A stretch of DNA of 64,000 bases from Rhabdornis inornatus (GCA_013397075.1 VWZS01008197.1:1055452-1119451); one strand, 5' to 3'. Counted from the first letter of the stretch, positions 12,101-26,016 are shown. The notes: generated from the sequence alone by a model not told the origin. A program made the numbers and translations.

Positions 12101-12866
12101 AAGAGCGTGGGGAAGGGGAGAGCAAGAGAGAAAGTGAATGAGAAAGCAGAGCTGGAAAGTGTGTATGCCTTATGAAACAAGCTTATTGTGTGACCTCGAG
12201 GTCAGGAAACCTCCACACACTGAATCAGTTCCTGCAGCTTTAATGAACTCGATACTGGAGGGGAGACCATAAGCACCAAATCTAATCTTAGCCTCTTTGT
12301 TTCTGAGTCTGGCACTCTAATCCCATTGGGATATCTGCACCATCATTTAGACAGATCTGCCTTCCCCTAAGACCTCCTCTCAGAGGTTGACCTACCTCTT
12401 TCCTGGCCTTGAATGATTCATCCTCCCTAGGAATTTTTCTATTTTTTGTCCATAAATCTCCCTGGAGCAGACCTGGCTCCAATTCAGATGTTCCATCTCA
12501 CAAACTTTGCACTCATTCTCTTTATTTGTGAAAACACTGCTGGTGCTGGAACAGGCAACACTCGTATAGCCATACAACTCCTGGTGGCTTTATGTTCAAA
12601 CCAGTCTATTTTTCTGTGGACCAAAGAACTCAAAACACATAAAAATCTATCGAAAAATGAACACTAGCAAATGCATCCAAATTCTCCTTAAAGGCAACAC
12701 AAAAATATGTCCTTTAAAGGCAGAAGGAGAAACTATAATTTACTCAAAGCAACTTCCAGCATTTAAATATGTACCTACTACTTACTGTAAATTTTTACTC
12801 AGGTAGCATATTCCCTTTAGAAAGTCAGACAGATGGAACAAACTGATGGCAATTTTATTTTCTTTC
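6104..12866. other. Unique AT-rich noncoding DNA with one notable hairpin
   Basis: No exon, gene or recognised transposon is seen over this stretch. It includes the inverted repeat at 6785-6836 (separate entry), T-rich runs near 7815-7850, and an A/C-rich patch at 8685-8775. An acceptor-donor-like TTTTACAG|GTAAGG lies on the minus strand around 11601-11612. The interval 11880-12180 is a purine-rich patch that keeps the minus strand open as a Ser/Pro-rich frame without similarity to any family I know. Confidence 0.65.
6785..6836. repeat. Inverted repeat, miRNA-like hairpin
   Basis: ATGCTGCCA (6791-6799) is exactly complementary in inverted order to TGGCAGCAT (6824-6832). TGTG (6785-6788) can pair with CACA (6833-6836) to extend the stem with a small bulge. 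Within the loop, TAATA and TATTA can form a short inner stem around CAAT. The total is about 52 nt. This is a fold potential read by eye; no transcription evidence is available. Confidence 0.6.
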
Positions 12867-12885
12867 TTTTTTTTTTTTTTTTTTT
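12867..12885. repeat. Poly-T run
   Basis: Nineteen consecutive T, with more T-rich sequence on both sides. No recognisable SINE or processed-pseudogene body is attached to it on the minus strand. Confidence 0.95.
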
Positions 12886-15284
12886 AATTTTTTCATTTCT
12901 GAGGAGAAGGGAAAACACACAGAGAAAAAGGCAAAAAATCTAGACAGGTTATGGCTGGTTAGGAAAGAAGTACAAGTAATAAGACACAGAAATGGGAATT
13001 CCATTCCTCAATTTTGAGCAGAATTGTGAGCAAGCCCACTGACTTCTCTACACCTCTTTTGCTCTACCAGCATTGTTCTTTCTTCCTTCATTTAGCTGTG
13101 TGGAAAGCAGAGATGAACTTGGGGGATATGCTGGGAGGTATTTGTAGGTAGATAACTTGCATATGACTGAAACAAAGCTCACTCTCAGCCTGTGGTGCCA
13201 ACCTCTCCCTGCTTGAATTGCCTGAGATTTAAGAAGGAACTTAGCAGCAAACTTTGAAAACATTTGCTGCAACTACATGGAAGTGCATAAAAAAAATCCC
13301 TTCTGATAATCTTGCAGAAGAGGTGAGGGCTGATGGCATGGTAAAAAAAAATGACTGCAGGAGCTACTTTACTTGGCAAATGGGTACCCTTCAATCAAAA
13401 CGTGTTTCATTCTGTCTCACCAAATGTCAGATAACAGACTGAGAAGTACAAGTGAAACCTAGAGAATGGAGCAGTTTGCCTCAGAAAACGGTGACTCTGA
13501 AAGGAATTTAGGGGTCACAGTAGATATATGACTCCAAAAGGGTTTTTGCAGAGCTGTGGGAAAAGGGTTAATGCCATCCATGGGTGTATAAACACAGGGG
13601 GAGAGAGAGGTGAGCTTACCCCTGTGTGCTTGTTATTGCAATGCTCTGTGCTGCTCTGGCCTCTGTACTTTTAAAGGATGTTGGTGGAGGTGTTAAAAAG
13701 AGCCATAAAAAGTATTTAATGGCTGGAGATGTAATGACTTACAGTGAGAAATTTAAAGCACTCATTTTGTTAAGCTTATAAAAAGAAAGATTGAAAGGTG
13801 ATTTGATAATGGTTTATAACCATATGCATAGGGAAAAAAACACCAGGGAACAAAGGATTCTTTAATCTACTGGAGGAAAAAAAAGAAATGTAGAAGGAAT
13901 TGATGAGTGAAAGCTGAAACCGAAAATAAAAAACTACGATATATATTTTTAGCTGGAAAGGTAAAAATTAATGAAAATTAGCAGTGAAAATGGTGAACAC
14001 TCTACCTCCTGCTGATTTTATATCAAGATTGGAATCTCCTTCAGAAGCTGTCTCTAACTGAAGAAAATATTTTTAATTATGTTAATGTAAGGAGAAAAAT
14101 AGAGAAAAAAATAGGGTCCTCATCAACTTCCAGTATTTTAATTTATTAGATTTTTTAAAAATCAGCTTAGTAGCTTTCTTGAGCATCAGTATCATTGACC
14201 TCTAGTGAACAGACAATGCTGAGGGTAAACTTCCAAATAAACTGACTACAGACTTAATTTTAGCTCTACTGAATAAACTGGACAATACAATGATTTCTAC
14301 AGAACTGGATATCAGCAAAAGTTTGTCACCACATTTATAGAACTTGTCATATGATATGCAGCAAAAAACATCTTCTTCCCCAAAATTTATTTTGGAAGAA
14401 TTTGACTCTAGCTGTCAAAAAAGCAAGAGTCAAAATGGTATTCAGACTGAGCATTCCCTTATGGAGCTCATGAAGCTAAAGGACACTGAACTAGAATATC
14501 AGGGGGATATTCATAAAAGAAAACTCCTTCATATTTGAAAATAATTCCATGGGCACTTTGGTCTGACTTTGAATTTTACTTGCTAGTTTGCTTGTTTCCC
14601 CCTTTCCCTTTTTGCTTCCTTTCTCCCCCGTTTTTCTGGGTATTTCTCTGTATCCCACAGAAGGAACCCAGGCTGGAATAGGTCTGTGACAGAGCCTGCT
14701 CCTGTTACAGCTCCTGCTCCCCAGGCTGTCTGTGCTGACTGACTGCACCTCACCCTGCTGTTGAGACTGGAGGAGACTCTGGTGCTTGTTATTCTGCTTT
14801 AAGAGTGAGCAAATAATTCATAATGAGTTGCTGATTGGGTTAATTTCACTCCCTCCTCCCCGTTTGTGAGTTATTTATGATTCTCATAAATACACTTGTT
14901 GAATAGTTCCTATTAACTATCCTGGCCTGCATCTCATTTCAGAGCACTTCACTGCAAGGCTTCGACATGTGACATTTGAGCTGTGTTATCTGGTTTAAAG
15001 TAAGGATTTCTGGTATCCTTTTCCATCAGATGACTGAATTCCTGGGGCTCCTTTTTTTAACAGCTTAGGATAGTCTATCAAAGGAAAGCAAGGCTCCTCC
15101 TGTCACACACACTGTGATCTCTGACAACTATTGTCACCTTTCCCTGTCCTAGGTGTAAATTGGAGACATCGCTTTCCTACTCAGCTTTCAAGCAGGTATT
15201 TTTGTTGTAAAGTAATGTTCTGTTTATAAGCAATGTGTTAAATGAAGCCTTTTTTTTCTCTAGAAAATGATACCAGCTGTTCAG
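12886..15284. other. Unique noncoding DNA
   Basis: No gene or known repeat is recognised. Short open frames occur (up to about 85 codons, for example 14344-14538 on + and 14491-14748 on -), but they carry no domain and no convincing splice sites. Confidence 0.65.
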
Positions 15285-15437
15285 GGTTTTTTGTATTTTG
15301 TTTTGTTGGGGTTGTTTTTGTTGTTGTTGTTTTGTTTTGTTCAGTTTTGTTTTGATTTGTTTTGTTTGGTTGGGTTTTTTTTGTTTGTTTGTTTGTTTGT
15401 TTTTGTTTTTGTTTTTTAATTATTTTTTATTTTATTC
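15285..15437. repeat. T/G-rich low-complexity tract, (TTTTG)n and (GTTT)n
   Basis: Around 150 bp consist almost entirely of T and G on the + strand. The tract mixes TTTTG, TTG and GTTT units and contains a clean GTTT run near 15381-15405. Strand composition is extremely asymmetric. The apparent Phe/Cys/Leu-rich open frame across it is an artefact. Confidence 0.92.
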
Positions 15438-17979
15438 TGAGCTCCTCCATATATTCCTGATGTTTCCTTGGATCTCCAGGTCCTTTTTCACCTGGCACCA
15501 GAGGAGGTGCTGCCACCTTGCCTATTTCTTTACTGTAGTCACAATTACTTTCCAATGCAGGGAAACAGGGTCAGACTCTAAACAAATAACATGAAATCGT
15601 GCCCATAACATATTCCTCCAACAAAGAACAGAATATCTCAGTGTTTTCTGAACCCTGGGCCAGATTTCACCATGAGAGTGACAGTGTAGTGCATTTATAG
15701 TGACCACAGTGTCACTGCTCATGTATCACTGGTGCTCAGGGCACCTGAGAGCCCAAGGAACCAGAGCTGCAATATTTCCTCTGATGAAACTGGTAAATAG
15801 ACCACCACCATTTCTCTTCCGTGTTCTTCAGCCTGCAAGGAAATGTGGGCCTGGCAAAAAAAAAGAACAGAAAGAGGATTTATTCTCATAGGTTTGTCCT
15901 TCAGATTCATTGCAGTAATCACATGGTCCATTCCTGCCACAATTTATATTTATGCTTTGTATGATGGTTTCAGTCCTACATCTCCTGGTTTTATTCTTAA
16001 ACATCACCTGCTAACTATGGTGTGGGAGGAAAGACAAATATGTGTCAGACTCAAGGTGATACATGGGGGTTATATAAAGGTGGAAAAGAACAAGGAAATT
16101 AATTACTTATTTGTTGGTTCTAAACATCAAGGTAATAAGCACAAGGAACTGGAAATTCTCCTTGTAGAGAGGTGACCTGTTCTAACTTGCTATGCTGAAA
16201 GCCGGTGAGAAGGGTTGTATGGTTATAATGGGGAAAAAATCCCCCCAAAATACTGCCCAAAATGTTTTTAGGAAGGACAAGACAGAGAGAATCTTCTTTA
16301 CTAGGAAACTAGCTCTTGTTCAGAACTAGAGGGGCAGGAACATACATAAATCAGGGCAGTCTAGAAAGGTGAGGGGTGGCTGCTTGTTACAGATAAAAAT
16401 TACACTAGCAAAGAGAATGAGCTGAAGCTTCAGCAATTGTATGAACAGAACCAAGTGATGTTACAAATTAAACTGCAGTGGGATGAACATGAATAATTAT
16501 TTCAGATAATTTAAGATAGTTTCCTTTAATAAAACTACTACATTAAGATTAACTAACGTCCTGTTCATCATGACACTGGATAAAGGTGAATTGATCCTCA
16601 TACTGAAATTACAGTAGTTGCCCAAAAGCTGCCCAGTTCTAGCCTGATAACATTCCATAAACATGAATAAAGGCCTTATTTTTTAACTTTCATCCTTAAT
16701 TTGACAACTTAATTATTCAAATCATTAGAATGTTATATGCAAGGATTGTGAGGAAAAAGAAAGAATAAAACCTCAACAAATGAAAGTAAGAAATAAATAT
16801 TTGCCAGTATTTAGACAGTAGCTTCTCTGCCTATGGGCCTACCCTAAAGAATGCTTGTATTCCAATGACAATTTAACCATTTGTTGTTCTTCATATATTT
16901 ATCAAAGATACTGTTTGCAGAATGAATCATAAGTAAGTTATAAGGATCTTCTTTTTGAAGTAATTTAGTTTCCATCACTTTTTATACCAACTTTTAACTA
17001 CTAATAACTCAGATAATAATTTACATACTATTATAATTATAAATATTGGGTTCTTATATGATTCTTGCTATTCTCTCTGGAGGTTTTCTGTATTAATAAG
17101 TATTTTGGACCATGACAGATATTGCTGGGCTGTTTCCAGAGAAGAAAAAACTCTAATAAAATGAATAATCTTTCTAAATGTACTGTCTGAGCATATTCAG
17201 TAGAGTCACATGAGATTTTACCTGCTAAAGTATCCTAAGCCTAATAAAAATGTGGTGAAATAACTTTTAGAGGATTCTCTCGTTTGTTAACCCTATCTTT
17301 TTGTTGATTGCAGGACTCAGGCTAGTCAAACTGACCTAAAACTAGGCATCTGAATGATGCTTTTGCCAATTCCTCACCACCCCCCCCAATGAACAATTGC
17401 AATAAAAACAGTTTTAACACATTATTAAGGTCTTAGTATGAAGGCCTAGAAAGTAATAATTAATAAAAAATTCCCGTGAATATTTCTGATATTTTGACAT
17501 AAATTATATGACACACTCTAAATTGCATGGTCATATTTTCCTTTTTCCTCTATGAGTTCTGTTTGTCACAGCATTCACATAATGAGCAATTATTCAAGAT
17601 CTCTTTTATCTTTAGTGCCCAATACCTGTCTCTAGGATTTATTTACTGTACTCTGACAAATCCTTTTTTGAAATCAGAAATGTTAACTGCCTCGTGTAGT
17701 TTTTCAGATCTGATCATTAGCTTAGCATCCAAGTACTTCATAAACCATACCACAACACATCTTTACAGCTGGAAATAGCATCAGAATTCAGAGATTAAGG
17801 ACAGAAGTATTCTCTAATTTTAGAATAGACAAGTTATACCCTATTGTGTGGGTGGTGTTGTGTTACCTACATACTCAGTTGCCTCAGTCGTCTCAGTACT
17901 ATCAGTGGTGCTTTTATACCTCTGCTATGTCACCTACCAGGAGGAATCTCTCCATGTCAGATTTAGGTCAGTTTAATGC

Positions 17980-18360
17980 TACTGAGAAATGCTTGCACTC
18001 TCACACTGCTCAGAAGATGAAGTTTATGCAAATGAATGGGAATCAGATTGCAGTGAAATTCTTCAGACAAAATTTATTAGTCTCTGGCACATCAATCAAT
18101 GGCTGTGCATAAAAGATATCTATCAGACTGAACCTTTCATAAAGCATGAAATTTACAGCACCTATAACATCCTTATGCATAAACTTGAATGTGAATTGTG
18201 AATGTTTGCAATTATCTAGGAAATGGCCTGCTCTTATAATTATTAAAGCAAATGTATAAACCCTGAATGAGAGAAAACACGGTTTTACTGCTATTAAGAG
18301 ACAATTTAATGTATGAAACCACATTAGCATGCTCAAAAGATGACTTTCAATCATTCACAC
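17980..18360. other. Candidate conserved noncoding element
   Basis: This block has the texture of vertebrate developmental enhancers: AT-rich without simple repeats, with homeodomain-like ATTA/TAAT cores. It also holds a perfect POU octamer ATGCAAAT at 18026-18033. Several frames on both strands are open at once, which reflects a low stop density and not coding. Conservation cannot be measured from one sequence, so this is an inference only. Confidence 0.25.
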
Positions 18361-21012
18361 GAACATTACAAGCCCGTTGTAGGAAACTTCAAAAAAAAGG
18401 ATAGGTGATTTTTCAGGATAAGCCTTAATGAGTACATTATTTGCACATTGCAAGTAGAGCAGAACAGCTATCTGCTGTCCTGAGAAGCTACCAACTGTAC
18501 AAACTTCTGTCATATATCAAGGAAAACATTTTTAGAAAAGTTCCCAGGCCCATTCCCTCTTTCCATGTGCCCTCCTGCCATGTAGTTCCATGACTAATCC
18601 AGTTGGTACAATAATTACAGTTTTTACTGTAACTACAAGGCTGATGCCTGCTTTTTGGCAATGCACTTCCAAGTCCAGAAATATCAACATCAGCAAAATC
18701 TCCTTCCAATAGCGTAGAGCTGAGCTTGAATTTTGAGGATTAGCTGGGTGTTTGTGTGTTTTCACTAGAATGTTGCTTCTGTAAAAGTGGCACATTCTCG
18801 TGGTTTGAGAGAGCCTGCATCAAATCCTTAGGAAGGTATCCAGGAGGTAAATGTGGAAAACCAGAAACCTCCTATAATTGAACATATTTCATATTGTCTT
18901 TTCTGTAAATACTTTGCCTTTTTCATCATGGATTATTTAATGTCCGTCAAAAGTCAAGAGCCAGTTGTGCTGTAGCTATATTTCTGACTGCCTGATAAAT
19001 ATGAAATCCAGTTTAATTTATGAGAGGACAGGTAAGTCCAAGACCTTGATATAGAAGATACACAAATGACCAAGGTCAAAACCAGTAATAGACTTTTGTG
19101 TTTAAAGCTTAAATAATAACTCATAATCAGTAGAGATAGGAGAGGAAATGGAGGTCAAATACTGGAAGAAAGATTGAAGCAGCAAGTGCAGATGTTATTC
19201 AAACTGACAAAGTAAATATTATTTCAGTGAATGGTATTCACCTTTTTTTTTTCCCAGTTCCCATTTGTGATATGCAATAAAATGTTACCAGCCTGAACTA
19301 GAACTACTTATCTGTTAAGAAAAGTAAGGGAAAGATGTTCATTTAAGACTCATATAGATACAACCTGAGAGGGAAATCTCATTTGTGTAGACATGTTCCA
19401 CCACTGGAAAATAACACCCGAGCTCAGTTTTTATTTTTGCATAAACATGGATAGATTTTAACTTCCATTTTCAACTTGAATTATCATCTATATCTCCAAC
19501 CATAAAAATTAAAATTATTTCCAAATAACTAAAAAACAAACTCTGTCTTTCTGTGCTAAGGGCTTCCATACTTTCATATTTTGTATAATTTGATTCATAA
19601 TTCTCTATTTGGAAGAAATTTTTATTAGGAGGGAACCCCAGAGACTATCTTCCTCTGAAATTTTCTAGTGGTGTGAGATGGTATAGTTTAGATACAACTA
19701 TGTTCATGAAAGAAGAGGTTCACGTCTTACAAAACAAAATATTTGTTCAAATTGTTTTCTTGACCCATACATTGAATAAAGATATTCAAATCTGTAGGAA
19801 GCCATTCTAAACCAGGATCTGGTGTCTATATCAATTTGGGCATTTATGATCCGTGGCACAAAACACAAGAAAGACAAACCCTCAAGCTGAAGTCTAAGTG
19901 TAATAGGGTATGAAAAGAGCAAGGTGGAGCAACATAGAGCAAGATCTATCTTTAGTCAGAAAACAATATGGAAATTTAAAGGGTTTTTGAAGTGCTGGCT
20001 GAGTCACAGACAGATATGCACAAGGATGAAGGGCTGCTTGAAGTGGTGCTCTGTTACTCAAAGCAGAGTAGAGGCAAGAGAGGAGTATGAACAAAAGTAG
20101 AATTAGTACACTCAGCTGGACACACTCCATAGGGACTGCAAATATTGGAAGATCACTGAAATGTGAACAAAAAACCAAGAAAATTATAAGAACAGAGAAT
20201 AAAGCAATAGGGCTCACTAAACATTTTTATGTCATCCAGCTATATGGCTGATATTCTCATACAGAATATGCTCAACAAAATGTTTATAAAGGTAGCTTGG
20301 TTTTTTAAGCTTAAATAACACAGGAAGAGAAAAAGATTTAGAATTTATATAATGTCAGAATGCTTTTTCCTGGTTTACTTCCTTCTATCTTTTGGTCGAG
20401 ATCTAGTACAAACATTAATTTCAAACACATAAATTGTACTTGGTGAGTTCCAACAATAGAAAGAAAAGCTGTGCTGCCTGATGAATGGCAGCCTCCTCTC
20501 TTCAGATTCTTGGTCACACAATGCAAAAAACCCTCTAAACCAACACATTACTGACCTGAATTGCAATGAAAAGAATCTCTTCACTATGCAATTCTATCTA
20601 CATGAAATATAGTATCCCTTAACCAAAGATCAAAATAAGGAAATCATTCCATCAAATATTAATTGAGGAAAGGGATATGAGTTATTTTGCCTGCACTCAG
20701 TTCTTTAAAAGCAGATACAAACTCCAGTATATCACCAATATGTAAGTCTGATATAATTGAATTTAGCAGTCTTTTTCTTGTATCCAACATGTTGACAAGG
20801 TAAGACAAAAATCTGAACCAAATTTATTAGAATTAATAAAGTAATATCCTTACTTGAGCTTAGAATATGGAGTGCACTGTGGACCAATGTGACTTCTGGG
20901 ATCACTCTACTGCTGCTACTCTTTTAAATAAGGAAAATCAGAGAACACTAGAACTTGGACAGAAAGGAGTCCAGCTTAGACAAGCACAGAACACAAAGCC
21001 AACAAGCTGTGG

Positions 21013-21081
21013 CAGGACAGCTGACATCAAAAGGAAATGCTTTGCTTCATTTTGATGTCATCAGCTCCCCAAGCTGTCCTG
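21013..21081. repeat. Imperfect palindrome with 20-bp arms
   Basis: The left arm (21013-21032) is the exact inverted complement of two right-hand segments, 21050-21059 and 21072-21081, separated by a 12-nt insertion. Alternatively, AGCTGACATCAAAA pairs with the sequence at 21050-21066 if a repeated TCA is bulged out. The 17-nt loop can itself form a small GAA/TTC plus GC stem. Such an arrangement is improbable by chance. It could be a structured RNA, a decayed inverted-repeat transposon, or a palindrome that has suffered a small insertion. Confidence 0.65.
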
Positions 21082-24000
21082 GAGTTTGTGAAAAGCAACT
21101 TGTATAATCAGTGAATTTATACTGATTAGGAATGCATTCAAGTGTACAGAAATGTGCAGGCTACCAACTGTACCCATCAAAAATTAATGATAAGATGTAC
21201 AGAAGTGCATAAAATTGTTTGAGTGATGACTTGTTGGAGAAGGGAATCATGATGATGTTTGAAATGCATGTGTACTTTCTTCTGACTGCTTTCCAAAATA
21301 TCCAAAACATCTTCAGGATACTTGCCAGCAGAAAAGTATTGTGCTATTTTTGACTGGCACATTTAAACGATAAGTTTCTTTCCTAAATCACAGAAATTTA
21401 GAAGGCTAAGGTACAATGCAGAATGGAGATCATTATCAATAGGAAGATCACAACTCATACTCTCAGTGAAATTAGATCAAAACAGAATAATACAATAATA
21501 CAGTCAGATTCAGAAGTCATTGCTCTACCTCTTGAGGCAAAGTCATCTTCCATAAATAATTGATTACATTTTTGGAGACAAGATCTTCCTAAGATAACTC
21601 TGTATTCAATGGCAGAAAAAAGAGAGTGAGAATGCAAGAGAGATAATCCTCCTTTTCAGTCAAAATAGGGCTTGCTTTTATTTATTCCCACCTGTCTCTA
21701 GAAAGTCAATTGCAAATCAGAGTTTAGTCCCTTAATGACTAAAGTTAATCTTCCTGAATGTTCCTCATGTTCCTAAGATGTAGAATATTTCAGAAAAAAG
21801 GTAGTTTTCCAGCTCTTCATTGCTCTCATCTCTTAACAAAACTAACAAACAAAAAATCTACAAAAAAACTTATTTTGCAATAAAACTTTTCTTTTCTTTC
21901 CAATAAACTAAATTCATCACTAATTTCATGCCCCCAAGATCCAAATTGGAGAATATTCTAATATTCAAGTAGAGGCAATTACATTAAATTTATGGCCTCC
22001 TTAATTTTTTGTAAGACTGCATTGTACAGTGGTTCCATGTACCAGAATTCCAGAGAAGATATGTCAAGTGGGAAAACAAACTAGTATGGATATTATAGGC
22101 TAAGATGCTGATGACAGGTACAGTTAAAGCGTTTCCAGTGGGATTTATGGTAGCAGTAGAAAGAAGCTGTGAAAATTCTTATGGGATATTAATGGAAATC
22201 ACACAGCTGGTTCCTTCCAAACGGAGAAACTCAGGAAACATAACCCTAAGAGCAGATTCAATTACTACTTTTAAGATATCTCTTGTTGCTACGCATTTTT
22301 TCACATCTCTGGACAACAATATTAATGTTGTTCCCCCTGAGCCACACTTAGTGGAGCACCATTAACCTTCCTGAATCCTGGGAACCTGATCCCGTGCTTG
22401 CAGAGCACACATACCTGCACGTGTACATAGAAACACTGTTCACAGGCACACACACTCTTACAACACTGTTCAAACAGTGTGGGCAAAGTTTAAATTTTTT
22501 TAGCAGAGGCAGACATTGGGCTCAGATGGAAGCCAATAGATCTAGTGCTGCCATCAAGTACACAAAGTGCATTTAATAAATCTTCAGTTTTCAAATTAAT
22601 TTCAGGCTGCGCTACACACTCTTGCATCCACCACTCTATTATATACCTGGGTTTTAATTGTTTCTTTCTTTGACATAATGAATGCCAGAAAGTAACCCTG
22701 AAGCACTCATTTTGCATCATAAATCACAGTATCTTTTCAAAAGGGAAAGATAATTACAACAAAATAGCAGTTCAAAACTGCTTGGAATTTACTTCTTACC
22801 TTTGACAAATAGCAGAGAAAATAATTGCCTAAAGACAATGTCTAACATTGATTTAAATGGCTTGTTATGCACACATAGTGTATTCTGTGAAAACAACCTT
22901 CTTTCCAAAAGAAAAAAACAAAAGCAACAAAAAACCCCCACCAAACACGAGAACTCTTCAAGCTCCTGACAAATTAATTTGTTGAGGGCAAAACACTGCA
23001 CATTTGTTACTCCTTGTCTATTTCTTAAAAGCCCATGTGTCACATCTCTTCTACCCTTTGTATACATATCTGTGCTGCAGTTTATTTCAAAGAATGCTTC
23101 ATTTTTTTCATCCTGCTTTCGTATTGCTGCTCTTATTTTTCATGAGGGTTGTCTTTTCTCAGCTTTCTTCCTCTGTAGCTGTTTTAGTTTGGATGAAGAT
23201 GCAACATGGTTATATGAGTCACTGTGTTCTGGTACTGGTTTATTTGTTTACTCTCTTTCTGGAGTGGAATCTGTCTTTACAGATTCTGCTCCTTTTGCTG
23301 AAAGCTGTTTGAGGTCATATAAAGTTAAACTCAAATATATACAATGAGCTCTTACAATTGCTCTCGCATATAATGCAATGTTATTTGAATCATATAATAG
23401 CCATCAGATGTACAAGATTTCCCACTATGAATAGCCAAGAAGTGCTGTCTTGTTCTTATTTTAAAGGAATATGAGGGAAACAAAGTTATCACTTCCGAGA
23501 TTTCTGGCTTGAAGACTTTTCAGGTTTGTCTCTATAAATTGCTGTTACTTTTGTAATTACTTCTGCTGTTATTTTTAGACAGCTACAAAGACGTACCCTG
23601 TATCATATAAAGTTGTTTTGCCGTTTTTTCTGCTGTACTTCTCCCAGTCCTTTCTCTCCACCTTTCAGATCCCATGTACAGTGCCTGAAGCCTGTTTCTC
23701 TGGGCTAGCAGCTCCATTAAAATCACTGAGGTTTGCACCTCCAAGGAGTCTGGGCAAATGCTCTGCTTTACAAGGCCAAGGTTTACAAGGAAAAAATTCT
23801 TCAGTGGCTCATCTAAAGCCAGCAGAGTGTGACTGCAACTTAATCTGAAGGTCTCCAGATACTGTGGAAGCAGAAACGACATAAAGGATGGAAAGGGTAC
23901 ACACAAAATAGGTGAGAAGGTCCACCTGCTACTTCGCTGGAGAGGGATATGGTCTGAGGGATCTGAACATAATAACTCTGCTCTCTTCCAAATGTTCTCA

Positions 24001-24287
24001 TTGTTTTCTTCCCCATTATAAATCTCTCCTTGAGCTCTTCTGTGGATTTGATCCTTAGCTGCAAACAACTCCATTCATGTGCATACCAAGCTACCCACAC
24101 CTTCTTCCTTTTCCACTCTTCTGTACAGTGAATTTCCCATGGCACATCTACCATACTCAGGAAACAGTACTCAAGCTGCAAAACAAAGAACATCCAGTAT
24201 TCTTTAAGATGTCGAGGTTTCACAAAATACTCTCAGCAGAGATTTAATTGTAATATTTTTTTTTTCATAGGGGAAGACTATATGTAC

Positions 24288-24555
24288 CAATTAATAAGAC
24301 AAGAGGCGATGGGCAGAAATGGATACACAGGAAATTCCACCTGCACTTGAGGAAGAAATTCACTATACAGTGCTTGAGCACTGGAACAGATCACCCAGAG
24401 AGGGTCTGGAGTCTCCTCACTAGAGATATTCCAGAACCATCTGGATGTAATCCTGTGCCATGTGCTCTTGGATGATCCTGCCTGAGCAGGGAGTTGGAAT
24501 CCAATGACCAATTGTGATCCCTTCCAACCTGACCCACTCTGTGATTCTGAGATTG
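24288..24555 (+). mobile_element. CR1 LINE, 3'-end fragment
   Basis: This is a 5'-truncated copy of the CR1 non-LTR retrotransposon in forward orientation. Recognisable 3' UTR landmarks, in order, are: ACAAGAGGCGATGGGCAGAA (about 24300); a CAGGAAATTCCACCTG block; GCACTGGAACAGATCACCCA at about 24379; GGAGTCTCC near 24409; GATATTCCAGAACC; and TTCCAACCTGACCCA ahead of a terminal CTGTGATTCTGAG, close to the usual CR1 octamer repeat. Divergence is moderate. No reverse-transcriptase coding part remains, as expected from the usual 5' truncation of CR1. Confidence 0.9.
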
Positions 24556-26016
24556 CAGCACAATAAAATACCTCTAAGAACTACACTTAGGTTTATGACT
24601 TATTAACCTAGTAGATTCACTCAATGAATTTACGACTGGACTATATAATCTCACAAAGCATCGAGTATGAATTTAATAGTGATTCAAAAATTGTCTCTTA
24701 AAATGTGCACTGTTGTTCCTTTTAAACATTCCGTGTGGTATTAAAAATTTATTGCCCCTTCCAATTAGGAAAAAAAGACATTTTGAATTTATTATTGTAA
24801 GAGCTACCCGAAGTAAATTTTGATTATGCAAATATCTCTGGTTGGAGCAACAGAAAATCAGAAATATCAGTTTCTGCTAAACAGTTTGGTTTTATGAAGA
24901 AAAGCATCAAAATAGGCTTCATTTCCTGGACTGAAAATCACAGGGGCAGGAATGTACTACCACAGGCATCAGTTAGAGAAGGAACTAATTTTTTTTATTT
25001 GGGACTCATTAGACAAAAGGAAAAGAAAAAAAATAATAATAAAGGGTGGCCTTAGGCAAATTGACAAAATTAGGAAATTTACTACTGGAGATGAGGATTG
25101 GTTTGAAGCCAAATGTTCACTGGAAGAAAATGCAGAGGGCAGGAAGACAAGCTGATTTACCACCTAGGGACAGTTTCAAACAAACTAAATGTTGCAAAGA
25201 AAATGATTGAAAAATCCAGAAAGGGTAGAAGAACCAAACTTCAAAATCCAACTGGCAATTTTTTTTTTTCTGTTAAAATTTCATTAAATTCTTTTGAATC
25301 TGTCCTGCCCTAGTAATGCTCTCAACATCCCACTGCTCTGACAATGCACAGAAATTGAGCTTCTGTTATTAAAAACAAAAACAAAAACGGTTCATTGTCA
25401 GTATGCTCACAAGAGAAGAATATTTCACTTACAGCAAAACACAGCTGAAATAAAGCCCATTTTAAAGACTCCTTTTTTAATAACAAAACAGCAACAATCA
25501 AACAGAAGTGACAATAGTCAGAATACTAAAGTCACAATGGAAATGAGAGCTTCCAAATAATCTGCAAATGTTGAAAGCAAAATTTATGTCCTTGGACATG
25601 GTACTACAAAATTCATCATTGCTGAGGCATCATTTTAGTGACATTTTGTATCACAGCTTTTCATTAACAAAACGTTTCTTTTCCTTTGCTTATTTATTAG
25701 TTGTGTGGTTTGGCAACAACTATCGTAAAAAAGTTCTTCAGAACAAAGTATCAGAAAGTCTCTATATTTTTTTAGTATTAGAAGCAAACATAAATCAGGG
25801 TCTTTCTCCTTAACTGTACAGCTAATACTCAGAATAAGAAATTAACTGGCATATCAGTGGCCCCTCTTGAACTGTGTCCCAGGGAACCCCTCTCTAACAT
25901 TGGCCACTTTCTGAGACTTAAAGCTCAGCAGCAGAATGACTTGCTTTAGACAAAGCTTGCACCAGTCTGTGTTCTGTGTTTTATGCCTGGCAGCACAGGG
26001 TGGTTTTATTTCCCCT
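24556..26016. other. Unique AT-rich noncoding DNA
   Basis: No gene or recognised repeat was seen apart from short A-rich tracts such as (AAAAAC)n near 25373-25390. Short open frames of at most 81 codons carry no motif. Confidence 0.65.

Larger units (their letters stand above)
15438..24287. other. Unique AT-rich noncoding DNA
   Basis: No supported gene is present. The stretch includes a possible conserved noncoding block at 17980-18360 and an imperfect palindrome at 21013-21081 (separate entries). The region 23583-24223 keeps the minus strand open for up to 163 codons, but the translation has no recognisable domain and the flanks show no promoter or gene structure. Confidence 0.6.

Noticed and set aside
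23583..24074. 163-codon minus-strand frame
   Set aside because: No domain, no conserved motif and no promoter or exon context. It could not be tied to any family.
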